From the NCBI RefSeq assembly GCF_014204755.1, contig NZ_JACHLZ010000001.1, positions 1,240,001 through 1,304,000 of the forward strand: DNA of 64,000 bases, given 5' to 3'. Source of the DNA: Brachybacterium aquaticum. GTDB lineage: Bacteria; Actinomycetota; Actinomycetes; Actinomycetales; Dermabacteraceae. The translations under genes were made by a program, and so were the position numbers. This document shows positions 1 through 7,711 of this stretch, in pieces. The notes under the pieces were generated by a model that saw only the letters and a list, made by a program, of their open reading frames with translations, was not told the origin of the DNA and made no database searches. Within the stretch, counting starts at the first letter, position 1, and every line of letters begins with the position of its first letter.

Positions 1-116
1 GTCAGGCAGCGGGGAGGGCATGCGGGAGAGTCTAGGTGCGCTCCAGGGTGCGACGGCGGCGGGCCCCGGTGCGGCTGTTGCATACTTGCCTGGCGAGTCC
101 ACCCGGAGGAGATGCC

Positions 117-1136
117 GTGACCCCACGCCGCGACAGCGAGTCGGCGAGCACGTCCAAGAACGGCGCCCGCAAGCCCTTCACCCGTGCCAACAGCGCTCAT
201 CGCTCCGCGCGGGAGGCGCTCTCGCGCCGCCTCTCCGCCGGCGACCCCCGCAGCGAGCAGGATCCGCAGCGCCGGATCCCGGTGGGCCTGTCCACCTCCT
301 CCGTCTTCCCCTCCGGGGTCGAGGAGGGCTTCCGCCTCGCCGCCGAGATCGGCTACGACGGCATGGAGGTGATGGTCTCCTACCCGAAGGACTCCCAGGA
401 CCCCGAGATCCTGCGCGAGTACTCCGAGCGGTACGAGCTGCCGATCCTGTCCCTCCACGCCCCGACCCTGTTCTTCCTGCAGGGGCTGTGGGGACGCGAG
501 CCGTGGGTGAAGATCGAGCGCACGATCGAGCTGGCCAAGGAGCTCGAGGTCCCGACCATCGTCGCCCACCCCCCCTTCCGCTGGCAGGGGAAGTACGCGC
601 GCGGCTTCGTGGACGGCGTTGCCCGGCTCGAGCAGGAGCACGGCATCGCGATCGCGGTGGAGAACATGTACCCGTGGCGGCTCGGGGTGCGTGAGGTGCT
701 GAACTACCTCCCCGACCACGACCCGACCGACGAGGACTACGAGCACGTCACCGTGGACCTCTCCCACGCCGCGACCGCCGGCGACGATGCGCTGGAGATG
801 ATCGAGCGCCTCGGCGACCGGCTCACCCACCTGCACCTGGCCGACGGCTCCGGCAACACCACCAAGGACGAGCACCTCGCCCCCGGGGAGGGCAGTCAGC
901 CCTGTGCCGAGGTGCTGCGGCGCCTGGCCAACCGCGGCTGGGAGGGCTCGGTGCTGCTGGAGGTGACCACCTCCCGCGACGCCGAGGCGCGCGAGCGCAC
1001 CCTGCGCCAGTCCCTCGCCTTCGCCCGCCACCACCTCGGCCACCACCTCGACGGCGAGGACGAGGGCGAGGGCGCAGGGGAGGGTGCGGCCGACGGGGGC
1101 GCCGACCGGGGCGACGTGGGATCCACCACCCCCTGA
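117..1136 (+). CDS. Sugar phosphate isomerase/epimerase-like TIM-barrel protein
   Basis: Predicted 339-residue protein of the xylose-isomerase-like TIM-barrel (AP_endonuc_2) superfamily, whose members isomerise or epimerise sugars or cleave phosphoesters using a divalent metal. Visible family features are the strand motif HAPTLF, a conserved Glu in VENMYPW, the Asp/His pair in VDLSHA, the histidines of HLHLADGSG and a late Glu in LLEV, the usual metal ligands. The start is the GTG at 117, because GGAGGAG lies 5 nt upstream; an in-frame ATG at 36 would add arginine-rich sequence outside the fold. The last 30 residues are acidic and Gly-rich and probably disordered. It precedes the ole operon with a 115-bp gap, so co-function is not shown. 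The substrate is unknown. Confidence 0.75.
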   Translation: MTPRRDSESASTSKNGARKPFTRANSAHRSAREALSRRLSAGDPRSEQDPQRRIPVGLSTSSVFPSGVEEGFRLAAEIGYDGMEVMVSYPKDSQDPEILREYSERYELPILSLHAPTLFFLQGLWGREPWVKIERTIELAKELEVPTIVAHPPFRWQGKYARGFVDGVARLEQEHGIAIAVENMYPWRLGVREVLNYLPDHDPTDEDYEHVTVDLSHAATAGDDALEMIERLGDRLTHLHLADGSGNTTKDEHLAPGEGSQPCAEVLRRLANRGWEGSVLLEVTTSRDAEARERTLRQSLAFARHHLGHHLDGEDEGEGAGEGAADGGADRGDVGSTTP

Positions 1137-1158
1137 GCCCCCGTCCAGCCTCGGGTGT

Positions 1159-1164
1159 GAGAAT
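1159..1164 (+). promoter_or_regulatory. Candidate -10 box upstream of oleA
   Basis: GAGAAT lies 9 nt before an ATG at 1174 that opens a 22-codon ORF ending at the TAG at 1240-1242, just before oleA. The same TGTGAGAATGG string precedes the ATP-grasp gene at 12640. The box is plausible; whether the 22-codon ORF is translated is unknown. Confidence 0.35.
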
Positions 1165-1251
1165 GGCGGGTGCATGTGCCGGGCTCGGCGCGGCCGCCAT
1201 GCGATGACGACAAGCACACGGACACACCGAACGACGAGGTAGCGCACGCAG

Positions 1252-2283
1252 ATGGGGAACGGCAACACAGGGATCGTCCACACGAACACGAGCCTGCTGG
1301 CGGTCGAGGGGACGCTGCCGCAGGTCACGGTGACCTCGGACGAGATCGACGAGATGCTGGCCCCGGCCCGCAAGCGGCTCCGCCTGCCCAAGGGCGTGCT
1401 GCAGCGCGTCGCGGGCGTGTACGAGCGCCGCTGGTGGCGCGACACCGAGAACGGCTGGAAGCAGGGCGTCGTGCTTGCCGCCGAGCGCGCCATGGCCAAG
1501 GCCGGGATCATGCGCGACCAGGTCGGTCTGCTGATCAACGCCTCCGTGTCCCGTCAGCACCTCGAGCCGGCCGTGTCCACCGGGATCCACCACTCCCTCG
1601 GCATGCCCGCCAGCTGCATGAACTTCGACATCACCAACGCCTGCCTCGGCTTCGTCAACGCCATGACGATGGCGGCGGGCATGATCGACTCCGGCCAGAT
1701 CAAGTACGCCCTGATCGTGGGCGCGGAGGATGTCGAGGAGGTCCAGCGCGGCACGATCGAGCGGATCAATTCCAAGAACTCCACCCGCGCGGACTTCAAC
1801 AACCAGTTCGCCTCCCTCACCCTCGGCTCCGGTGCCGCGGCCGCCGTGCTCGGCCCCACCGACGCCCACCCCGAGGGCCACCGACTGAAGGTCACCCAGG
1901 CCCGCGCCGGCACCGAGCACCACGAGCTGTGCGTGGCGAACATGCAGGACATGCGCACCGACTCCGCCGGTCTGCTCGAGAACGGGATCCAGCTCATCCT
2001 GGACACCTGGAAGGGCGCCAACGACGCGGGGCTGGACTTCAAGAGCATCGACCACGTCATCCCGCACCAGGTCTCGATGGTCTACACCCGCAACTTCTCG
2101 AAGATCACGGGCGTGGGCATGGAGCGCATCCCGGTCACCTTCCCGGACTGGGGCAACATCGCCGCCGAGGCGGTGCCGATGACGCTGGCCCACATCCAGA
2201 ACGACGTCAAGCGCGGGGAGCGGGTGCTCCTGATGGGGGTCGGCTCCGGACTGAACACGGCGATGATGGAGGTCGAGTGGTGA
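1252..2283 (+). CDS. oleA: OleA, acyl-CoA head-to-head condensing enzyme
   Basis: Thiolase-superfamily enzyme (343 aa) that joins two fatty acyl-CoA molecules to a beta-keto acid, the first step of long-chain olefin synthesis. It looks like ketoacyl-ACP synthase III: the nucleophile Cys131 lies in TNACLGF, with His272 in IPHQV and Asn302 in DWGNIAAE completing the Cys-His-Asn triad. The end GSGLNTAMMEVEW is typical of the family. Assignment to OleA rather than FabH rests on the fused oleBC and oleD genes directly downstream, overlapping by 4 bp. No strong ribosome binding site precedes ATG 1252; only a weak GAGG lies about 12 nt upstream. Confidence 0.88.
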   Translation: MGNGNTGIVHTNTSLLAVEGTLPQVTVTSDEIDEMLAPARKRLRLPKGVLQRVAGVYERRWWRDTENGWKQGVVLAAERAMAKAGIMRDQVGLLINASVSRQHLEPAVSTGIHHSLGMPASCMNFDITNACLGFVNAMTMAAGMIDSGQIKYALIVGAEDVEEVQRGTIERINSKNSTRADFNNQFASLTLGSGAAAAVLGPTDAHPEGHRLKVTQARAGTEHHELCVANMQDMRTDSAGLLENGIQLILDTWKGANDAGLDFKSIDHVIPHQVSMVYTRNFSKITGVGMERIPVTFPDWGNIAAEAVPMTLAHIQNDVKRGERVLLMGVGSGLNTAMMEVEW

Positions 2284-4955
2284 GCCCCGCCCAGAACAGC
2301 ACCCCTGCAGGGATCCCGAGCGTGCCCGGGCTCGACCCGGCCCTCAGCCGCACCCTCGAGGTGCGCGACCACACCGGGGAGCTGCGGCAGTGGCACCTGC
2401 TGGACTCCGGGCCGTGGCTCGCCGAGCGCGGCATCCGCCCCCGCGGCACGCTCCTCGCCGTGCACGGCAACCCCACCTGGTCCTTCCTGTTCCGCTCGCT
2501 CGTGCGCGAGGACATCCCCTGGCGCCTGATCGCCGTGGACCAGCTGGAGATGGGCTGGTCCGAGCGCACCGGCGTCACCCGCCGCTACCAGGACCGCATC
2601 ACCGACCTGTCCCTGCTCACCGACGCGCTGTCGCTCCGCGGCCCGGTGGTCACCGTCGGCCACGACTGGGGCGGCCTGATCTCCGCCGGGTGGGCGCTGG
2701 ACAACCGCCACGACCTGGTCGGGATGATCCTCACCAACACCGGCGTGCACCAGAAGCTCGAGGAGGCGCTGCCGAAGGCGCTGCAGCTGGCCACCACCCC
2801 CGGCTTCCGCACCGCCTCCACCTCGCTCACCGACGCGTTCCTGCGCACCACCCTGTCGCTGTCCACGCCGGCGCTGCCGAAGGAGGTGCAGGAGGCGTAC
2901 CTCGCCCCCTACCGCTCCCGCGCGCGCCGCCGCGGCATCGACCAGTTCGTCGCCGACATCCCCGCCGGTGCCGAGCACCCCTCCCGCGCCACCCTCGAGC
3001 GGGTCGCGGCCGGCATCGCCGAGCTGAAGGTCCCGACCCTGTTCGCCTGGGGCCCGCGCGACATCACCTTCTCGGACCGCTTCCTGCGCGACCTGATCCA
3101 GCGCGTCCCCCACGCGGACGTGCACCGCTTCGAGAAGGCCTCCCACCTGGTGTGGGAGGACGCGGACGTCGCGGGCCTGGTCGCGACGTGGCTCGAGGCG
3201 ACCTTCGGCACCGCCGAGGAGCCCCGCATCGAGGCCGCGCCCTGGCGACCGGTCTCCTCCTACGCCGAGCCCGCGCCCGCGCGTCCCATCGGCGCCGAGA
3301 TCTCCCGTCTCGCCGCCGACCCGGCCCATGCCCACCGCCCCGCCGTGGTGGAGCTCGCCGGCGAGGGACGCGAGGGCCGCGAGATCTCCTGGTCGCTGCT
3401 GGACCGCCGCGTCGAGGACATCGCCGCGGGCCTGCTCTCCCATGGCGTGCGCCCCGGCGACCGCGTGAGCCTGCTGATCACCCCCGGCGCCGACCTGACC
3501 GGTGTGCTCTACGCCTGCTTCCGCATCGGCGCCGTCGCGGTCGTGGCCGATGCCGGCCTCGGCGTGCAGGGCCTGACCCGCGCCGTGATCGGCTCCCACA
3601 TCGACTGGCTGATCGGCATCAACAAGGCTCTCGTCGGCGCCCGCGCCATGGGCTGGCCCGGCCGGCGCCTCAGCGTCGAGCAGCTGCCCACCGTGGACCG
3701 CACCGCCCTCGGCGTGGAGACCTCCATCGCCGAGCTCGCCCGCTCCGGTGCGCTCCAGCGCGAGCTCGGCGCACCGCTGGACGTGCCGGTGCCGGACCCG
3801 GACTCCGATGCGGCCGTGCTGTTCACCTCCGGCTCCACCGGCCCGGCCAAGGGCGCGGTGCTCACGCACCGCCAGCTCAGCGCCATGTTCGCCGCCGTCG
3901 GCGACACCCTCGACCTCGCCCCCGAGCGCGGTCTCGTCGCCGGGTTCGCGACCTTCGCGCTGCTGGGCCCCGCGCTCGGCGCCCCCACGGTCGTGCCCGA
4001 CATGGACATCACCCGTCCCGGCGAGCTGACCGCCCCGGCCCTCGCGGAGGCGATCGCGGCGCTCGGCAGCCCCGCCGTGTTCACCGCCCCCGCCGCGCTG
4101 CGGAACATCCTGGACACCGCCGACCAGCTCGATGAGTCCGGCCGCGCCGCCATGGCCCGCGCCGCGAGCTTCTTCTCCGCCGGCGCCCCCATCCCCGCGC
4201 ACCTGCTGCGCGGGCTGAGGGACCTCATGCCGCACGCGAAGGCGCTGACGCCGTACGGCATGACCGAGTGCCTGGCCGTCGCCGCGAGCGACCTCGAGGG
4301 CATCGAGGCGGCCGGTGAGGGCTCCGGCGTGTGCGTCGGCACCCCCGTGCCGCGCGTCGAGATCGCCATCGCCGTCATGGACGAGGAGGGCGTGACCACC
4401 GGGGAGATCACCACCGACGCCGGCGTCACCGGCGAGATCCTTGTGCGCGCCCCGCACGTGCGCGACCGCTACCTCATGCTCTGGGGCACCACCCACACCT
4501 CCATGCGCTTCGAGGGCTGGCACGCCACCGGCGACGTCGGCCACCTCGACCAGGCCGGCCGGCTCTGGGTCGAGGGGCGCGCCGCCCACGTCCTCGCCAC
4601 GGCCGACGGGCTGTTCACCCCCGTCCAGGTCGAGGAGGCCGCCGAGTCCGTGCCGACCGTGCGCCGTGCCGGCGCCGCCGTCGTCGGCCCCCGCGGCACC
4701 CAGCAGGTCGTCGTGATCCTCGAGACCGAGGACGGCTACCGGCCCGGGAAGGCGGGGCGTCCGCGCGCCGCCGCACCGTCGCTGCAGGAGGCCGTGCGCC
4801 GCGCCGTCCGCGACCGCGCCGGCGTGGAGGTCGTGGCCGTGTTCACCACCCGCGCCCTGCCCACCGACATCCGCCACAACTCCAAGATCGACCGCGCGGC
4901 TCTGTCGCGCTGGTCCGGTCAGACCCTGCGCGGGGAGAAGGCGGACGCCCTGTGA
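2280..4955 (+). CDS. oleBC: OleBC fusion: beta-lactone decarboxylase plus beta-lactone synthetase
   Basis: An 891-residue fusion. Residues about 1-320 are an alpha/beta hydrolase of the haloalkane-dehalogenase type (OleB) with the oxyanion-hole motif HGNPTWSF near residue 61 and the nucleophile Asp in GHDWGG near 126. Residues about 340-891 are an AMP-dependent synthetase-like domain (OleC) with the P-loop FTSGSTGPAKGAV near 514, TPYGMTE, ATGDVGHLD and a C-terminal RHNSKIDR lysine motif. OleC converts the beta-hydroxy acid to a beta-lactone and OleB decarboxylates that to a cis-olefin. The start is GTG 2280, overlapping the oleA stop in GTGA. Such OleB-OleC fusions are known in actinobacteria such as Micrococcus. 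Confidence 0.88.
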   Translation: MSPAQNSTPAGIPSVPGLDPALSRTLEVRDHTGELRQWHLLDSGPWLAERGIRPRGTLLAVHGNPTWSFLFRSLVREDIPWRLIAVDQLEMGWSERTGVTRRYQDRITDLSLLTDALSLRGPVVTVGHDWGGLISAGWALDNRHDLVGMILTNTGVHQKLEEALPKALQLATTPGFRTASTSLTDAFLRTTLSLSTPALPKEVQEAYLAPYRSRARRRGIDQFVADIPAGAEHPSRATLERVAAGIAELKVPTLFAWGPRDITFSDRFLRDLIQRVPHADVHRFEKASHLVWEDADVAGLVATWLEATFGTAEEPRIEAAPWRPVSSYAEPAPARPIGAEISRLAADPAHAHRPAVVELAGEGREGREISWSLLDRRVEDIAAGLLSHGVRPGDRVSLLITPGADLTGVLYACFRIGAVAVVADAGLGVQGLTRAVIGSHIDWLIGINKALVGARAMGWPGRRLSVEQLPTVDRTALGVETSIAELARSGALQRELGAPLDVPVPDPDSDAAVLFTSGSTGPAKGAVLTHRQLSAMFAAVGDTLDLAPERGLVAGFATFALLGPALGAPTVVPDMDITRPGELTAPALAEAIAALGSPAVFTAPAALRNILDTADQLDESGRAAMARAASFFSAGAPIPAHLLRGLRDLMPHAKALTPYGMTECLAVAASDLEGIEAAGEGSGVCVGTPVPRVEIAIAVMDEEGVTTGEITTDAGVTGEILVRAPHVRDRYLMLWGTTHTSMRFEGWHATGDVGHLDQAGRLWVEGRAAHVLATADGLFTPVQVEEAAESVPTVRRAGAAVVGPRGTQQVVVILETEDGYRPGKAGRPRAAAPSLQEAVRRAVRDRAGVEVVAVFTTRALPTDIRHNSKIDRAALSRWSGQTLRGEKADAL

Positions 4956-5944
4956 GCGCCCCGACCATCCTGGTCACCGGCGCCTCCGGCATGCTCGGCG
5001 GAGCCGTCGCGACCGCCCTGCGCGACCGCGGCGCGACCGTTCGCGCCTTCCAGCGCCGCCCCGCCGGGATCGACGGCGTCGAGGACGTCAACGGCTCCCT
5101 CACCGAGGCGGGCGACGTGCGCCGCGCCGTCGCCGGGGCGGACGCCGTGATCCACCTGGCCGCGAAGGTGTCCATCTCCGGGCCCGAGAGCGAGTACCGG
5201 GCGATCAACATCGAGGGCACCCGCCACGTCCTGGACGCCCTGCGCGCCAATGGCGGCGGGAACCTCGTGAACGTCTCCACCCCGTCGGCCGCCCACCTGG
5301 GCCGCGCCATCGAGGGCCTCGACGCGACCCCCGCGGACCCCGAGCGGGCCCGCGGGCCGTACGCCCGCACGAAGGCCGCCGCCGAGCTGCTGGCGATGGC
5401 CGCCGACGGCACCGCCGGCATCCAGGTCACCTCCGTGCGCCCCCACATCGTGTGGGGCCCCGGCGACACCCAGCTCGTGGGACGGATCGTCGACCGCGCG
5501 AAGAGCGGTCGCCTGCCCCTGCTCGACGAGGGCATGGCGCTCATCGACACCACCTACGTCACCAACGCGGCCGACGCGATCGTCGCCGCCCACGACCGGA
5601 TCGACGACGTGCACGGCGAGAGCTTCGTGATCTCCAACGGCGAGCCCCGCACCGTCCGCGACGTGTTCGCCGGCTGGTGCGACGCGGCCGGGGTGCCCGC
5701 CCCGACCCTGCGCGTCCCCGGCAGCGTGGCCCGCTTCGCCGGCCGCCTCATCGAGAAGGTGTGGGAGAAGCGCCCCGGCTACGACGAACCGCCCATGACG
5801 GAGTTCCTCGCCGAGCAGATGTCCACCGCGCACTGGTTCGACCAGCGCCGCACCCGCGAGCGCCTGCAGTGGACGCCGCGGGTCAGCATGGACGAGGGCA
5901 ACGCCCGCCTCGCGGAGTGGTTCCGCGCGCACCCCGTCGTCTGA
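4952..5944 (+). CDS. oleD: OleD, 2-alkyl-3-keto acid reductase (SDR/3-beta-HSD family)
   Basis: A 330-residue extended short-chain dehydrogenase expected to reduce the OleA product with NADPH to the beta-hydroxy acid used by the OleC domain. The N-terminus carries the nucleotide-binding glycine motif VTGASGMLGG and the catalytic YxxxK appears as YARTK near residue 131. It starts at GTG 4952, overlapping the oleBC stop (GTGA), so oleA-oleBC-oleD is one translationally coupled operon. The enzyme resembles 3-beta-hydroxysteroid dehydrogenases, and the operon context decides the call. Confidence 0.85.
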   Translation: MSAPTILVTGASGMLGGAVATALRDRGATVRAFQRRPAGIDGVEDVNGSLTEAGDVRRAVAGADAVIHLAAKVSISGPESEYRAINIEGTRHVLDALRANGGGNLVNVSTPSAAHLGRAIEGLDATPADPERARGPYARTKAAAELLAMAADGTAGIQVTSVRPHIVWGPGDTQLVGRIVDRAKSGRLPLLDEGMALIDTTYVTNAADAIVAAHDRIDDVHGESFVISNGEPRTVRDVFAGWCDAAGVPAPTLRVPGSVARFAGRLIEKVWEKRPGYDEPPMTEFLAEQMSTAHWFDQRRTRERLQWTPRVSMDEGNARLAEWFRAHPVV

Positions 5945-6023
5945 CCCCTCCGTCGACGCCTGCTGCCCGAGCCCGCCGTCCGACCCCGTCGCCCGATCCC
6001 GCCTCACGGAAGTCGAGTCCTCC

Positions 6024-6719
6024 ATGTCGACCGTCCCTTCCCCCCAGTCCGACGCCGCGCACAACGAGGCCGACGAGGCCGCGCTGCGCGCGGAGATCGA
6101 TGCGGAGCTCGCCGCCGAGCGCAGCGCCCGACCCCGGGCCGGGCTGCGCCTCGCCGGGGCGGTGCTGCTGATCGGCGCGCTCGTGGGCTGGTTCGCCTCC
6201 CTCGAGCTGCAGGTCGGCAAGGAGTTCCTGCTCGCGAACCCCGGGGCGAGCCTCGCCTGCGACGTGAACCCCTTCATCTCCTGCGGCAGCGTCATGATGA
6301 CCTGGCAGTCCTCGGCGCTGGGCATCCCGAACATGGCCATCGGCCTGGGAGGCTTCGCGATCATGGCCGCGACCGGTGCGCTGATGGTCTCCGGCACCGC
6401 CCTGCCCACCTGGTACCGGTGGGCACGCCTGGGCGGGATGACCTTCGCCTTCGGCTACATCCACTTCCTCGCGATCTCCGCGATCTTCGTGATCCGGGCG
6501 CTGTGCCCCTGGTGCATGGTCATCTGGACCGTCACCGCGCCGATGTTCTTCTCCACCCTCGCCCACACCATCGAGAGCGGCGACCTGCGCCTGCCGCGCC
6601 CGCTCGCGAACGTGCTGCGCCACTGGGTGGTCCTCACCCTGCTGTGGTACTTGCTGGTGATCGTCACGATCCTCGCCGCCTTCTGGCGGCAGTGGCTCGT
6701 GGTCTTCGGAATCGCCTGA
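6024..6719 (+). CDS. Vitamin K epoxide reductase family membrane protein
   Basis: Integral membrane quinone-linked thiol oxidase (231 aa) of the VKOR family, which re-oxidises a DsbA-like partner to support disulfide formation outside the membrane. Cys79 and Cys87 (in CDVNPFISCGS) form the shuttle pair, and Cys161 and Cys164 in CPWC form the active-site pair on a later helix. About five hydrophobic segments follow a charged 40-residue N-terminus. No thioredoxin-like domain is fused, so the partner must be encoded elsewhere. It stands alone between oleD and comEA. Confidence 0.9.
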   Translation: MSTVPSPQSDAAHNEADEAALRAEIDAELAAERSARPRAGLRLAGAVLLIGALVGWFASLELQVGKEFLLANPGASLACDVNPFISCGSVMMTWQSSALGIPNMAIGLGGFAIMAATGALMVSGTALPTWYRWARLGGMTFAFGYIHFLAISAIFVIRALCPWCMVIWTVTAPMFFSTLAHTIESGDLRLPRPLANVLRHWVVLTLLWYLLVIVTILAAFWRQWLVVFGIA

Positions 6720-6816
6720 GCCGGGATCTCCCCACCGGGGCGCCCGACCGTTCCTCCACAGGGATGGGTCGTCCCCATCCCGGGGCCTGCGCCTGACCCG
6801 AGCACCGCAGCCCGCC

Positions 6817-6822
6817 TAGGTT
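6817..6822 (+). promoter_or_regulatory. -10 box of a leaderless comEA transcript
   Basis: TAGGTT ends exactly 7 nt before ATG 6830 and no Shine-Dalgarno sequence fits, so the transcript probably begins at the start codon. CTGACC lies 18 nt upstream as a possible -35. Confidence 0.6.
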
Positions 6823-6829
6823 CGCGGGC

Positions 6830-7711
6830 ATGGGAGCACATGCGGGGCACGGGAGCGGGGCCGACGAGCACGGCCGGGGACGCCCCGGCCGGCACCGCCG
6901 CAGCGGCGAGCCGCTGATCGCGCGGCGGGATCATGCCCCCGCCGGACCCAGGCGCCTGCCCTTCCCCGCCCCTTCGCCCTCGGCGCTCGTGGGCATCGCC
7001 GTGCTCGTCCTCATCGGCCTCGGGGTCATCCACCTCTCCAGCACCGGCTCCGCCGTGCCCCAGGAGGAGACGGCGGCGGAGGTCGTGGAGGGGGAGGGGG
7101 ACGGCACTGAGCCGCCCTCCTCCGCACCCGCAGCGTCCGAGGCGCCGGGCGCCGCGCCGTCGTCCCCGTCATCCCCATCATCGCCGGGAGCCCCGTCGTC
7201 GCCGGCGGCCGACGGGGCTCCCGCCGCGGAGCTCGTCGTGCACGTCTCCGGCGCGGTCGCGAGCCCCGGCGTGGTGCGCCTGCCCGCCGGTGCCCGGGTC
7301 GACGACGCGCTGCGCGCCGCCGGGGGAGCACTGCCCGAGGCCGAGCTCGCCGCCGTGAACCTCGCCCGCCCCGTGGCCGACGGGGAGCAGATCCACGTGC
7401 CGGTGCCGGGGGAGGAGCCACCCGTCCAGGCCCCGGCGCCCGTCGCGGGCGAGGCACCGGTGAACGGGGACGGCGGGGATGGGGCCGGCGGGGGCGGCAC
7501 CGGAGGCAGCAGCGGCGGAGGGCCCATCGACCTGAACACCGCGAGCGCCGCCGAGCTCGAGGAGCTCCCCGGGGTGGGGCCGGCCATCGCGCAGCGCATC
7601 ATCGACCATCGCGAGGCGAACGGCCCCTTCACCTCCGTGGACGGTCTGCTCGAGGTCTCCGGCATCGGACCGGCGACCCTCGAGAAGATCCGCCCGGCGG
7701 CGACCGTATGA
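6830..7711 (+). CDS. comEA: ComEA-like helix-hairpin-helix DNA receptor
   Basis: A 293-residue membrane-anchored DNA-binding protein of the competence pathway. A basic N-terminus precedes one transmembrane segment (about residues 51-70), a long Ser/Pro/Ala-rich linker, an SLBB domain from about 133 (VVHVSGAVASPGVV) and a double helix-hairpin-helix from about 232 (DLNTASAAELEELPGVGP) to the end. The domain order matches ComEA of Gram-positive bacteria, which hands double-stranded DNA to the ComEC channel. Its stop overlaps the comEC start by 4 bp (ATGA). Whether the organism is competent cannot be judged; these genes are widespread in non-transformable actinobacteria. Confidence 0.9.
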   Translation: MGAHAGHGSGADEHGRGRPGRHRRSGEPLIARRDHAPAGPRRLPFPAPSPSALVGIAVLVLIGLGVIHLSSTGSAVPQEETAAEVVEGEGDGTEPPSSAPAASEAPGAAPSSPSSPSSPGAPSSPAADGAPAAELVVHVSGAVASPGVVRLPAGARVDDALRAAGGALPEAELAAVNLARPVADGEQIHVPVPGEEPPVQAPAPVAGEAPVNGDGGDGAGGGGTGGSSGGGPIDLNTASAAELEELPGVGPAIAQRIIDHREANGPFTSVDGLLEVSGIGPATLEKIRPAATV

